A stretch of 64,000 nucleotides of DNA from Ensifer sp. MPMI2T (GTDB lineage Bacteria > Pseudomonadota > Alphaproteobacteria > Rhizobiales > Rhizobiaceae). This document shows, piece by piece, positions 34,056 to 43,617 of this stretch. Location: contig NZ_SRXN01000001.1 in NCBI RefSeq assembly GCF_004827385.1, positions 372,001 to 436,000 of the forward strand. The letters run 5' to 3'. Position 1 is the stretch's first letter, and every line of letters begins with the position of its first letter. Under the pieces are notes generated by a model. That model searched no databases. It saw only the letters and a list, made by a program, of their open reading frames with translations, and was not told the DNA's origin. The position numbers and the translations under genes were made by a program.

Positions 34056-36851
34056 TCAGAAGAAGCCGCGACGTTGCCACCATCCACCCTTTTTGGGCTT
34101 CGGAGGCTCCTCGTCGTTATTCTCCGCCTTGCTCGAAACATTCGAGGTGATGACCGGTTCGGACGCGATCGTCGCGAGGTCACGATTAGCTCTGGTGGGC
34201 TTTGTCTCTTCGGGCTCGGCCTCGGCTTCCTCGACGGCTTCTGCCGCATCCGCAGTCTCCGGCTGTGCTTCGATCGCTTCCTGCGCCGCCTCGTCAGCGT
34301 CGGCATCGGCCTTGACCGCCTTCTTGCGCGTACGCTTCGGCTTGGCCGGCTTCACTTCCTCCGACACCGTCTCCGCGGATGCGGCCTCGGCCGAAGCCGC
34401 AACCGCGTCCACGGTATCCGCGGTTTCCGCTTCTACCGCTTCTTCCACAGCGGCGTCTTCGCCGGCAGCCTCAGCGGCGAGATCGCCGGCGGCTTCGCCT
34501 TCCGTCGTCTCCAGCTTGTTGCGGCGGCCGCCACGCTTGCCGCGGCGCCGACGCTTGCGCTTCTGATCGCCGTCCTCCGCCGCTTCGGCAGCCTCCGAAA
34601 CGTGTTCCTCGTCCTCGGCTTCCTCGGCTTCCTCGGCGACGCTCTCCAGCGTCTCGCCAGCTTCGGCTGCGATCGCTTCCGGCGCCTGACCGCCGCCCTT
34701 GCCGCGGCGGCGCCGACGGCGCTTGCGCTTGCGGCCGCCTTGTTCGTCGGCCTGCTGCGCCTTTGCCGGCTCCGGACGCTCGGTCGCGGTCTCTTCCGCT
34801 TCCTCCTCGTCCAGTTCTTCCTCGATCACGACGTCTTCTTCTTCCGGTTCCGGTTCGAAGTGCAGAAGCTGTTCGATCTTGATCGGATTCTCGACCGGCT
34901 CGCCCCGGTCGATCGCGAAATGCTGCGCGCCGACATGGGCATCGGCCTCGATGATGATCGAGACGCCAAAGCGCTGTTCGTAATCCATGATCGTGCCGCG
35001 CTTCTGGTTGAGCAGGTACAGCGCGATTTCGGGGATCGTGCGGACGGTGATGTCGTGCGTCGTGTTCTTGAGCAGATATTCCTCGATGCCGCGCAACACA
35101 TGCAGTGCGACGGAGGACTGCGAGCGGACGTGACCGGTGCCGTTGCAGTGCGGGCAGGTCTGCATCGTGCTCTCAAGAACCGAGGCGCGGATGCGCTGAC
35201 GCGACATTTCGAGCAGGCCGAAATGCGAGATCCGGCCAACCTGAATGCGCGCTCTGTCGTTCTTCAGGCAGTCTTTGAGCTTCTTCTCGACAGCGCGATT
35301 GTTGCGCTTTTCTTCCATGTCGATGAAGTCGATGACGACAAGCCCGGCAAGATCGCGCAGTCGCAACTGCCGCGCCACTTCCTCGGCAGCCTCCAAGTTA
35401 GTCTGGAGGGCGGTATCCTCAATCGAGTGCTCGCGGGTCGAGCGACCGGAGTTGACGTCGATCGAAACGAGCGCTTCGGTCTGGTTGATGATGATGTAGC
35501 CGCCCGATTTCAGCGTTACCTGCGGCTGCAGCATGCGATCGAGCTGCGCCTCAATACCGGAGCGCGAGAAGATCGGATGCACGTCGCGATAGGGCTGCAC
35601 GACCTTCGCGTGGCTCGGCATCAGCATCTTCATGAAGCCCTTGGCTTCCTTGTAGCCTTCCTCGCCGGAAACGATGATCTCGCTGATATCCTTGTTGTAG
35701 AGATCGCGGATCGAACGCTTGATCAGGCTGCCTTCCTCGTAGACGAGGCAGGGCGCGGTCGAATTCAGCGTCAAGGTGCGGACGTTTTCCCACAGGCGCA
35801 TCAGATATTCGAAGTCGCGCTTGATCTCGACCTTGGTGCGGTTGGCACCGGCCGTGCGCAGGATCACGCCCATGCCCTGCGGCACTTCGAGGCCGCGTGC
35901 GATTTCCTTGAGCCGCTTGCGGTCTTGCAGGTTGGTGATCTTGCGGGAAATGCCGCCGCCGCGCGCTGTGTTCGGCATCAGAACCGAATAGCGACCCGCA
36001 AGAGAGAGATAGGTGGTGAGGGCAGCACCCTTGTTGCCGCGTTCTTCCTTGGCAACCTGGACCAGCAGGATCTGCCGGCGCTTGATCACTTCCTGAATGC
36101 GATACTGTTTGCGGGGCTTGCGGATCTGACGGTCCGGGACCTCTTCCATGGCGTCTTCGGCGCCGACGGACTCGATGATTTCCTTTTCGCTGTCATGGGC
36201 GTCGTCGTCATCATCATCGTCGTCGCGGCGACGGCGCGTATCGACATCTTCGGAAATCGAATCGGTGTCGACCATGGCGGCCATCTCGCTGCCGCCCTCT
36301 TCGCCGGCGGCCTGGCTCTCTGCAGCCTCGGGAGCCTCTTCGGCAGCCTTCGCCTTGGTGCGACGAGTGCGCTTCGGCTTTGCTTTTGCCTTCGGCTTCT
36401 CGGCCACGGCTTCGACTTCCGCAGGCGCTTCGACGACCTCTGCGACCTCCCCAACCTCAGAGACCTCGGCAACCTCTGCGACGGTTTCCGGTTCGGCTTC
36501 GACCGCGGCCGGCTTCTGCTCGCTCGCCGTCTCGACCGGCTCGACGTCGTCGTCGCGGCGGGCCTCTTCGGCCTCCGCCTTCAAAAGCGCCTGACGATCG
36601 GCGAGGGGGATCTGGTAATAGTCCGGATGGATTTCGGCGAAAGCCAGGAACCCGTGGCGGTTGCCGCCGTAGTCAACGAAGGCGGCCTGGAGCGAAGGCT
36701 CCACCCTGGTCACCTTGGCCAGGTAAATATTGCCGCGGATCTGCTTCTTATGTTCCGATTCGAAGTCGAATTCTTCTATGCGGTTCCCGCGAACGACAAC
36801 GACGCGCGTCTCCTCTGCGTGAGACGCATCGATAAGCATTTTCTCTGCCAT
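34056..36851 (-). CDS. rne: Ribonuclease E
   Basis: 931 residues. The S1 domain starts at about residue 37 and is interrupted by a long low-complexity, acid- and Lys/Arg-rich insertion (about 95-260), typical of alphaproteobacterial RNase E. Then the catalytic core: a 5' sensor region, the DNase-I-like region with SIDVNSGR and VIDFIDMEEKRNN (catalytic Asp residues), and the Zn-link CPHCNGTG. The C-terminal half has two Arg/Lys-rich tracts separated by acidic linkers, a scaffold and RNA-binding region, ending with GGWWQRRGFF, the likely PNPase-binding motif. RNase E starts mRNA decay and rRNA/tRNA processing at the membrane. Confidence 0.96.
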   Translation of the reverse strand: MAEKMLIDASHAEETRVVVVRGNRIEEFDFESEHKKQIRGNIYLAKVTRVEPSLQAAFVDYGGNRHGFLAFAEIHPDYYQIPLADRQALLKAEAEEARRDDDVEPVETASEQKPAAVEAEPETVAEVAEVSEVGEVAEVVEAPAEVEAVAEKPKAKAKPKRTRRTKAKAAEEAPEAAESQAAGEEGGSEMAAMVDTDSISEDVDTRRRRDDDDDDDDAHDSEKEIIESVGAEDAMEEVPDRQIRKPRKQYRIQEVIKRRQILLVQVAKEERGNKGAALTTYLSLAGRYSVLMPNTARGGGISRKITNLQDRKRLKEIARGLEVPQGMGVILRTAGANRTKVEIKRDFEYLMRLWENVRTLTLNSTAPCLVYEEGSLIKRSIRDLYNKDISEIIVSGEEGYKEAKGFMKMLMPSHAKVVQPYRDVHPIFSRSGIEAQLDRMLQPQVTLKSGGYIIINQTEALVSIDVNSGRSTREHSIEDTALQTNLEAAEEVARQLRLRDLAGLVVIDFIDMEEKRNNRAVEKKLKDCLKNDRARIQVGRISHFGLLEMSRQRIRASVLESTMQTCPHCNGTGHVRSQSSVALHVLRGIEEYLLKNTTHDITVRTIPEIALYLLNQKRGTIMDYEQRFGVSIIIEADAHVGAQHFAIDRGEPVENPIKIEQLLHFEPEPEEEDVVIEEELDEEEAEETATERPEPAKAQQADEQGGRKRKRRRRRRGKGGGQAPEAIAAEAGETLESVAEEAEEAEDEEHVSEAAEAAEDGDQKRKRRRRGKRGGRRNKLETTEGEAAGDLAAEAAGEDAAVEEAVEAETADTVDAVAASAEAASAETVSEEVKPAKPKRTRKKAVKADADADEAAQEAIEAQPETADAAEAVEEAEAEPEETKPTRANRDLATIASEPVITSNVSSKAENNDEEPPKPKKGGWWQRRGFF

Positions 36852-37593
36852 CTAAGCTGTGCTCCTCGGCGCAACAGTGAAACGGCAGACAGGCCTGCTT
36901 CCTTGGGAAGGCTGTCAAACACGTCGAAAGCTGCACCGGATGTGAAAGGTCCTGTTTGGTGCAGGCGATGGTGCAGCAGCCAGACGGCAGCCGGAACGTT
37001 CACGTCCCGGGGCCTCTTTACTTCTGACCGATACTGCTGAGTCACATCAAAGACCAAACAAGAATGCCAATGTCCTGGACCTCTAAGGGAGGCCCGATGA
37101 ATGCGCCCGCTTGCGGGCATCTGGTGAAAATCACCGTCAAGAACTCCGGCCACCGCCGGAAATTTGCGATCCAGTATACGGGGAGGAAATGCAGCGACGG
37201 CGGATGAACAACTGCGGCCGCGTAAGGCATGATACGTTTGCAACCGGCAGTTCCGGCTCGATCATTCCTGGCGCCAAGCTTCTCTAAAAAGCTCCGGCTG
37301 CCCGGCCGACGATTCTATCCCGTCAACATTTTCTCCTTGTGACGCTTTTATGGTTTCTATGTCACATTGGCAAGGGAAAAGCCTTTGCCGCCACAATATT
37401 GATCGATTCGCTTGCCCCGGTGAAATTGATCGATAAGGAACGCATTCGCGCCAGCGAGTCGCGTTGCGACGCGGCCATCATGAGGGTTTTGTCAAGATTT
37501 GGTTAACCATGAGGGTTCATTGGTTGAGGGGTTGATGGCTTGCCGGAAGGCAGGCCGCTGGTATCTGAAGAAAATATTGGGGAGCCCGGGGTG
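36852..37593. promoter_or_regulatory. Long divergent region between rne and the amidase gene; probable rne 5' leader
   Basis: No supported gene in 742 bases. Between 37104 and 37160 three hairpins stand in a row: GCCCG/CGGGC, GGTGA/TCACC (37123-37135) and TCCGGC/GCCGGA (37145-37160). They would lie in an rne 5' leader if transcription begins upstream of them. E. coli rne is autoregulated through leader hairpins, so a similar role is possible. GGTTAACCAT at 37501-37510 contains a TTAACCAT half-site of the kind used by CtrA, on the amidase side. Confidence 0.45.
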
Positions 37594-38841
37594 ATGCCTT
37601 CGGCGAAACGTCTGAGTTCTTTGCGATCTGTGACGTCGTGGCGTCGCTCTCTATGCGCAATCGCCTTTGCCTTTGCTGCGATGACCGCAACCGCGGCCGA
37701 CGGGCGGGCGGGCGAACCGCTGCTCGCCTTCGGTGCCCGGATTGCTGGCGACGATGCCCGAACGCGCATCGTGGTCGAATTCGACCGCAAGCCGGAATTC
37801 TCTATCCACTATGTCGCGAATCCAGTACGCGTCATCGTCGACTTGCCGGAGACGTCCTTCGGACTGAAGCCTGAGAGCCTGGAGCCACGCGGGCTTTTCG
37901 ACGCCATCCGTTACGGAGGAATGGGGGTCGGCACCTCGCGGCTCGTCTTGTCCGCCAAAGGGCCGGTGGAAGTCAGCCATGCGGAGGTGAAGCCGGAAGA
38001 GGACGGCAAGAGCTTTCGGCTTGTCCTTGATGCCGAAAGGATCGACCAGGCCCGATTCGATGAACTTCTCGGCGACCAGCAGTGGACAGGAACGGTGCGT
38101 GCGGTCAAGACCGATCGGCCGGTCGCTGCCCCCGTGAAGAACCCCAGCGCCTTCGTGATTGCAATCGACGCCGGCCATGGCGGCATCGATACGGGCGCGA
38201 TCGGCACCGTCACCAAGACCGAGGAAAAGCATGTGACGCTCGCCTTCGCGGAGGAGCTGGTCGCGACGCTCAATCGAGAAGCCGGTGTCGAGGCATTTCT
38301 GACCCGCGACCGGGACGAGTTTCTGTCGCTGCCGCAGCGTGTGCAGATCGCGCGGCAAAGGGGCGCCAACCTCTTCGTCTCCGTTCACGCCGACACGCTG
38401 AAACAGAAGGATATTCGCGGGGCTACAGTCTACACCATCTCCGACAAGGCATCCGACCATCTCGCAGCCAGTTTGGCCGAGCGCGAAAACCTGTCCGACG
38501 AGATCGCCGGAGTACCGCTGCAAAGCGAGCCGGCGGAAGTGGCGGACATCCTGATCGATCTCACGCGCCGCGAAACCCAGGCCTTCTCGGTCAATCTCGC
38601 GCGCACCGTCGTTTCGTCCTTCGAGGGGCAGATCAAGCTGATCAACAATCCCCATCGCCACGCGGGTTTCCGCGTCCTGCAGGCGCCTGACGTGCCTTCC
38701 ATCCTGCTCGAACTCGGCTTCCTTTCGAACAAGGACGATGAGAAACAACTACTCGATCCGGAATGGCGCAAGAAGGTGTCGGGTCTGCTTGCGGTAGCCG
38801 TTCGACGCTATCGCGAGACGGCCGTCGCAAATGGCGGCTAG
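37594..38841 (+). CDS. amiC: N-acetylmuramoyl-L-alanine amidase, AmiC type (AMIN + Amidase_3)
   Basis: 415 residues from ATG 37594. Signal peptide (about 17-41, SLCAIAFAFAAMTATAA), an AMIN domain (about 45-145) that targets septal or polar cell wall, then the zinc amidase: IAIDAGHGGIDTGA (His), KTEEKHVTLAFAEEL (Glu), FVSVHADTLKQ (His) and LLELGFLSNKDDE (catalytic Glu). It cleaves the amide between MurNAc and the stem peptide to separate daughter cells. The gene name is assigned by domain architecture. PBP1a follows on the same strand. Confidence 0.92.
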   Translation: MPSAKRLSSLRSVTSWRRSLCAIAFAFAAMTATAADGRAGEPLLAFGARIAGDDARTRIVVEFDRKPEFSIHYVANPVRVIVDLPETSFGLKPESLEPRGLFDAIRYGGMGVGTSRLVLSAKGPVEVSHAEVKPEEDGKSFRLVLDAERIDQARFDELLGDQQWTGTVRAVKTDRPVAAPVKNPSAFVIAIDAGHGGIDTGAIGTVTKTEEKHVTLAFAEELVATLNREAGVEAFLTRDRDEFLSLPQRVQIARQRGANLFVSVHADTLKQKDIRGATVYTISDKASDHLAASLAERENLSDEIAGVPLQSEPAEVADILIDLTRRETQAFSVNLARTVVSSFEGQIKLINNPHRHAGFRVLQAPDVPSILLELGFLSNKDDEKQLLDPEWRKKVSGLLAVAVRRYRETAVANGG

Positions 38842-39210
38842 CCAAGTCCAGTTTCGGCGCGATGCGTGCGGCGAACCGCGGCGTACGGGAAGTGATTTGT
38901 GTCGCCCGGGTAACAGCGATATGCTTTTCAACAAGATGCGCACGGGATAATCGGAAACCAGCCCTATTTTACTCACAATCCGAGCACTTAGGGAAAAGGT
39001 GCCCGGATTTGTTGAGGAACAGTGTTGATGCTTGACCTTCCTCGCCATATGAGGAAGCGGCAGAAGCGCGTAGCCGCGATACCAGACGATTTCTGACGAA
39101 GAGTTTTGGCGAGGTCGATTTCGTTTGCGAGAACACGAAGCCTTCGGGCCTTCGCATCATGCGACGACGACCTGGCAATGGGACAATAATTAGGTACCGG
39201 TATCTGACTG
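38842..39210. other. Intergenic region before mrcA, with a weak promoter-like site
   Basis: No gene is supported in these 369 bases. GTTGAT at 39024-39029, 17 bases, ATATGA at 39047-39052 is a weak promoter-like match that would give mrcA a leader of about 150 bases. Confidence 0.35.
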
Positions 39211-41664
39211 ATGATCAGACTGATTGGATATTTTTTCGGCATTGGTGCGTTTCTGCTGCTTGGCGTTGCTGCGGCCGTCGCGATCTACCTTGGCGCCATC
39301 ACCAAGGATCTGCCGGACTACGAGGTGTTGGCCAATTACGCGCCACCGGTGACCACGCGCTTCCATGCCGGCAATGGCGCTCTGATGGCGGAATATGCAC
39401 GTAAGCGGCGTCTCTATTTGCCGATCCAGGCGATCCCTGATCGCGTCAAGGCGGCCTTCATCTCCGCTGAAGACAAGAATTTCTACCAGCATCCCGGTGT
39501 TGACGTCACTGGTCTTGTCCGCGCCATCGCCGTCAACGTGCAGAATTTCGGCTCCGGTCGGCGCCCGGTTGGCGCTTCGACGATCACTCAGCAGGTCGCA
39601 AAAAACTTCCTGCTGACCTCCGACCAAACGATCGATCGCAAGATCAAGGAAGCGATCCTCTCCTTCCGCATCGAGCAGGCCTATACTAAGGATCGAATCC
39701 TTGAGCTCTACCTCAACGAGATCTTCTTCGGCCTGAACTCCTACGGAATTGCCGGCGCCGCGCTGACCTATTTCGACAAGTCGGTGACCGAACTGACCGT
39801 TGCCGAAAGCGCCTACCTCGCCGCATTGCCGAAAGGGCCGGCCAACTATCATCCCTTCCGCAAGACGGAAGCGGCGATCGAGCGCCGCAACTGGGTGATC
39901 GACCGGATGGTGGAAAACGGTTACGTGACGAAGGCGGATGGCGAAGATGCCAAGAAGCAGCCGCTTGGGGTCACACCGCGCCGCGGTGGCGCTCACCTTT
40001 TTGCATCCGACTTCTTCGCCGAGGAAGTGCGCCGTCAGATCATCCAGAAATATGGAGACAACGCGCTCTACGAGGGCGGCCTTTCGGTGCGCACGTCACT
40101 TGATCCGCATCTGCAGATCGTGGCACGCAAGGCGCTACAGGATGGCCTCTTGAACTACGACGAGCGCCGCGGCTTCCACGGCCCGATCAAGACGATCGAG
40201 ATTGGCGGCGACTGGGGCGAACCGCTCGGCAAGATCGCGGGCCTCAGTGATGTGCCGGAATGGCAGCTGGCCGTTGTCCTTTCGGTCGATTCGGAAGGCG
40301 CGGAGATCGGCATCCAGCCGGAGAAGGAAGCATCCGGCAAGATCGTTCCGGAGCGCGTGACGGGGCACATCTCGGCAAAGAACATGCAGTGGGCCTATCG
40401 TTCTTCCGGTGGCCAGCGCAAGACCGCCAAGTCGCCGGAAGGCGTGCTCGGCCCGGGTGATGTCGTTTATGTCGAACCGACGGGCGAAGAGGGCGAATAT
40501 CGACTGCGTCAGCCGCCGAAGGTACAGGGCGGGCTGGTTGCGATGGATCCGCATACCGGCCGCGTGCTGGCGATGGTCGGCGGCTTCTCCTACGCCCAGT
40601 CGGAGTTCAACCGTGCTACGCAAGCGATGCGCCAGCCCGGCTCGTCGTTCAAGCCTTTCGTCTACGCGGCCGCGCTCGACAATGGCTATACGCCGGCCTC
40701 GGTCATCCTCGATGCGCCGATTGAGATCGTCGCCGGCGGCCAGGTCTGGCGCCCCGAAAACTACGGCGGCGGCTCTGCCGGTCCTTCCACCCTGCGTCTG
40801 GGCATCGAGAAGTCGCGCAACCTGATGACCGTGCGGCTTGCCAACGACATGGGCATGAACATCGTTGCCGAATATGCCGAGCGTTTCGGAATCTATGACA
40901 AGATGGCGCCGCTGCTTTCGATGTCGCTCGGCTCGGGAGAGACCACGGTGCTGCGCATGGTTTCGGCCTATGCCGTCATCGCCAACGGCGGCAAGCAGAT
41001 CAAGCCGTCGCTGATCGACCGGATCCAGGACCGTTATGGCAAGACCATCTTCCGCCACGAGGATCGGACTTGTGACAACTGCAATGCCGATGACTGGAAC
41101 AGTCAGGAAGAGCCGGTGCTGACGGACAACCGCGAGCAGGTCCTCGATCCGATGACGTCCTACCAAATCACGTCGATGATGGAAGGCGTCATCACGCGCG
41201 GTACCGCGGCCGGCAAGATCAAGCTCGATCGTCCGATCGCCGGCAAGACCGGGACGACCAACGACGAGAAGGATGCCTGGTTCGTGGGCTATACGCCGGA
41301 TCTCGTGGCCGGACTCTATCTCGGCTTCGACGATCCGGCGCCGCTTGGCCGCGGGGCGACCGGCGGCAGCCTTTCGGCGCCGATCTTCAACGCCTTCATC
41401 CAGGAGGCGGTCAAGGGCACGCGTCCCAGCAAGTTCGTGGTGCCGGAAGGTATGAGCCTCATTCCTGTCAACCGCAAGACAGGCATGGCGGCTGTCGAAG
41501 GCGAGCCGGACACGATCATCGAAGCCTTCAAGCCGGGCACCGGCCCCGCCGATTCCTTCTCCGTTATCGGCGGGCTCGATCAATATGTCCCGCCAGAGGA
41601 GATCCTGAGGAACTCGCCGCAGGCCAACCAGGCGGTGACCTCCGGCTCGAACGGCCTGTTCTGA
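39211..41664 (+). CDS. mrcA: Penicillin-binding protein 1A (bifunctional)
   Basis: 817 residues. An N-terminal membrane anchor (8-30), a GT51 glycosyltransferase with E87 in ISAEDKNFYQHPG and the motif GASTITQQVAKN, a linker/OB-like region (about 310-440), and a transpeptidase with S478-x-x-K481 (GSSFKPF) and K679-T-G (IAGKTGTTND). It polymerises and cross-links peptidoglycan. The C-terminal tail is Asn/Ser-rich. It follows the amidase on the same strand. Confidence 0.96.
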   Translation: MIRLIGYFFGIGAFLLLGVAAAVAIYLGAITKDLPDYEVLANYAPPVTTRFHAGNGALMAEYARKRRLYLPIQAIPDRVKAAFISAEDKNFYQHPGVDVTGLVRAIAVNVQNFGSGRRPVGASTITQQVAKNFLLTSDQTIDRKIKEAILSFRIEQAYTKDRILELYLNEIFFGLNSYGIAGAALTYFDKSVTELTVAESAYLAALPKGPANYHPFRKTEAAIERRNWVIDRMVENGYVTKADGEDAKKQPLGVTPRRGGAHLFASDFFAEEVRRQIIQKYGDNALYEGGLSVRTSLDPHLQIVARKALQDGLLNYDERRGFHGPIKTIEIGGDWGEPLGKIAGLSDVPEWQLAVVLSVDSEGAEIGIQPEKEASGKIVPERVTGHISAKNMQWAYRSSGGQRKTAKSPEGVLGPGDVVYVEPTGEEGEYRLRQPPKVQGGLVAMDPHTGRVLAMVGGFSYAQSEFNRATQAMRQPGSSFKPFVYAAALDNGYTPASVILDAPIEIVAGGQVWRPENYGGGSAGPSTLRLGIEKSRNLMTVRLANDMGMNIVAEYAERFGIYDKMAPLLSMSLGSGETTVLRMVSAYAVIANGGKQIKPSLIDRIQDRYGKTIFRHEDRTCDNCNADDWNSQEEPVLTDNREQVLDPMTSYQITSMMEGVITRGTAAGKIKLDRPIAGKTGTTNDEKDAWFVGYTPDLVAGLYLGFDDPAPLGRGATGGSLSAPIFNAFIQEAVKGTRPSKFVVPEGMSLIPVNRKTGMAAVEGEPDTIIEAFKPGTGPADSFSVIGGLDQYVPPEEILRNSPQANQAVTSGSNGLF

Positions 41665-41678
41665 CCCTTTCTTTCCGA

Positions 41679-41725
41679 TGCATGTCGCCCAAAAGTGTGC
41701 AGCGGTTTTGGGATAACGACATGCA
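41679..41725. repeat. Palindromic intergenic element after mrcA
   Basis: TGCATGTCG (41679-41687) pairs with CGACATGCA (41717-41725), and CCCAAAA (41688-41694) with TTTTGGG (41706-41712), leaving an ATAA bulge and a GTGTGCAGCGG loop. I recall this sequence type as a frequent Sinorhizobium intergenic palindrome. It stands 14 bases after the mrcA stop and could also act as an mRNA 3' end. Confidence 0.65.
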
Positions 41726-41740
41726 AAAAACAAGATGATG

Positions 41741-41768
41741 CCCGTCGCCTTTACATCGGCGGCGGGCG
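41741..41768 (+). terminator. Hairpin between mrcA and prfB, possible terminator
   Basis: GCCCGTCGCC and GGCGGCGGGC form a 10-bp stem (one G-T pair) with an 8-base loop. The T-rich tract after it is poor, so efficiency is uncertain. Confidence 0.45.
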
Positions 41769-41815
41769 TCGCTATTTGAGCGTCACGTTTTTACGGGTTC
41801 ACAAGAAGCAGGATC

Positions 41816-42947
41816 ATGCGAAGCGAAATCGAGAATATTGTCGACGAAATCAAGCAGGCCATAAGCCTGCTGAGGAGGCATCTTTGACTGGGACCAGGCG
41901 ATAAGACGACTGGACTGGTTGAATAACAAGGCGGAGGATCCGTCGCTCTGGAACGATGCCGCCGAGGCGCAGAAGCTGATGCGTGAACGCCAACAGCTCG
42001 ACGACGGCATAAACGGTCTGCGCCGGTTCGAGCAGCAGCTTAATGACAATATAGAGCTGATCGAACTTGGCGAGGAAGAAGGCGACGCAGCGATCGTTGC
42101 GGACGCCGAGGAAGCCCTGAAACAGCTGCGCAACGAGGCCGCGAAGAAGCAGGTTGAGGCTATGCTTTCCGGCGAGGCGGATCAGAACGACACCTATCTC
42201 GAAGTCCATTCGGGTGCCGGCGGCACGGAAAGCCAGGACTGGGCGAACATGCTGCTGCGCATGTATACCCGCTGGGCCGAGCGCCAGGGCTACAAGGTGG
42301 AGCTCATGGAAATCCAGGACGGCGAAGAAGCGGGCATCAAGTCCGCCACACTTCTCGTCAAGGGTCATAATGCCTATGGTTGGCTGAAGACGGAGTCGGG
42401 CGTGCACCGGCTTGTCCGTATCTCGCCCTATGACAGCAATGCCCGGCGGCACACCTCGTTCTCGTCCATCTGGGTTTACCCGGTCGTCGACGATTCGATT
42501 CAGATCGATATCAACGAAGGCGACTGCCGGATCGATACCTATCGTTCGTCGGGCGCCGGTGGCCAGCACGTCAACACGACCGATTCCGCCGTGCGTATCA
42601 CGCACATGCCGAGCGGTATCGTCGTGCAATGCCAGCAGGAACGCTCGCAGCACAAGAACCGGGCCAAGGCTTGGGACATGCTGCGCGCGCGGCTTTACGA
42701 GGCTGAGCTCAAGAAGCGCGAGGAAACGGCGAACGCCGAGGCGGCCTCCAAGACCGATATCGGTTGGGGGCACCAGATCCGTTCCTATGTTCTCCAGCCC
42801 TACCAGTTGGTGAAGGACTTGCGGACCGGCGTTGAGAGTACGAGCCCAGGCGATGTACTCGACGGCGAATTGAACGACTTCATGGAGGCGGCTCTCGCCC
42901 ACCGTGTACAGGGTGGAGCGGATGCCGTTGTCGAAGACCTGAGCTAA
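41816..42947 (+). CDS. prfB: Peptide chain release factor 2, programmed +1 frameshift
   Basis: Frame one starts at ATG 41816 and reads 23 codons ([20 protein letters not shown], then RHL) to an in-frame TGA at 41885-41887. AGGAGG lies three bases before CTT, followed by TGAC: the classical prfB shift site. A +1 slip at CTT continues as [14 protein letters not shown] and runs to 42947, total 376 residues. RF2 recognises UGA and UAA; the SPF-type anticodon-like motif reads SPY (RISPYDS), and the catalytic GGQ is at [11 protein letters not shown]. Low RF2 favours the shift, so the protein controls its own level. Confidence 0.96.
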
Positions 42948-42974
42948 CAGGGCATGCTGGATTGGATTGTCGGA

Positions 42975-43000
42975 GGCCGGGTGCTTGCGCCCGGCCTTTT
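42975..43000 (+). terminator. Intrinsic terminator of prfB
   Basis: GGCCGGG (42975-42981), loop TGCTTGCG, CCCGGCC (42990-42996), then TTTT. It lies 28 bases after the prfB stop and 15 bases before the convergent gene ends. Confidence 0.85.
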
Positions 43001-43014
43001 GCATTGTGGCGGTG

Positions 43015-43527
43015 TCAGTTTGTTGCGCGCTCGATCTTGATGTCCCCAACATCGTCGATCACCACAGTCCAGGATTCCGGTTCCCTGGCCGAAGGGTCCG
43101 TCTTCAGGTAGACGGTTGCGAACATCCCCGGTTGCGGGGTGATGCCGGTCGATGTTTCCGGCCGAATGTCTGTGACATAGGGCTTCAAAGCGGTGAATTC
43201 TTCCAGCTCGGCCGACGAAACCACCTCCGGGCCGGCGGGTGTCGAGGCAATCTGCTGAAGGTGCACTTGAGCGGTGCCGTCGTTCTGGCGAACGGCAATA
43301 AGCTTGTAATAGCCGCGCTTCCCACTCGGCGAACCTCCCTGCGAACCGGATGTAGCGCCGCTGGCATTTTCCTCCGCGCTATCCTGCGAAAGCGCAGCGC
43401 CGCTTTCCTGCCAGTAACCGGTGCTAGTCACGAAGGTGATGCTCGAGGGAAGGATGGCGGAGTCTTGCGCCCAGAGGTTGCTTGCGGGTAGGGCGAGGCA
43501 GAGCGCGAGAAATGGAGCTTTAAACAT
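43015..43527 (-). CDS. Exported hypothetical protein
   Basis: Not recognised. From ATG 43527 it has 170 residues with a clear signal peptide (MFKAPFLALCLALPASNLWA). The mature part has a Ser/Gly-rich stretch near residues 50-70, then a region ending ESWTVVIDDVGDIKIERATN. An AGGAGG lies 12 bases before ATG 43527 and touches an in-frame ATG at 43539, so the exact start is uncertain. Probably periplasmic. It is 90 bases downstream of nadK on the same strand. Confidence 0.7.
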   Translation of the reverse strand: MFKAPFLALCLALPASNLWAQDSAILPSSITFVTSTGYWQESGAALSQDSAEENASGATSGSQGGSPSGKRGYYKLIAVRQNDGTAQVHLQQIASTPAGPEVVSSAELEEFTALKPYVTDIRPETSTGITPQPGMFATVYLKTDPSAREPESWTVVIDDVGDIKIERATN

Positions 43528-43617
43528 CGGTCGACGCATCCTCCTGAAATGCCTGAACGGCGGGGGCCGGCGGCTACCGTTTTGAACCATATCACATCCG
43601 TCTTGCAACGTGTGATT

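Noticed and set aside
33984-37040. A 1018-codon open frame on the plus strand antisense to rne
   Set aside because: It mirrors the repetitive Ala/Glu/Lys codons of rne, has a Leu/Arg-rich composition with no domain, and spans the promoter side of rne. It is a compositional shadow.
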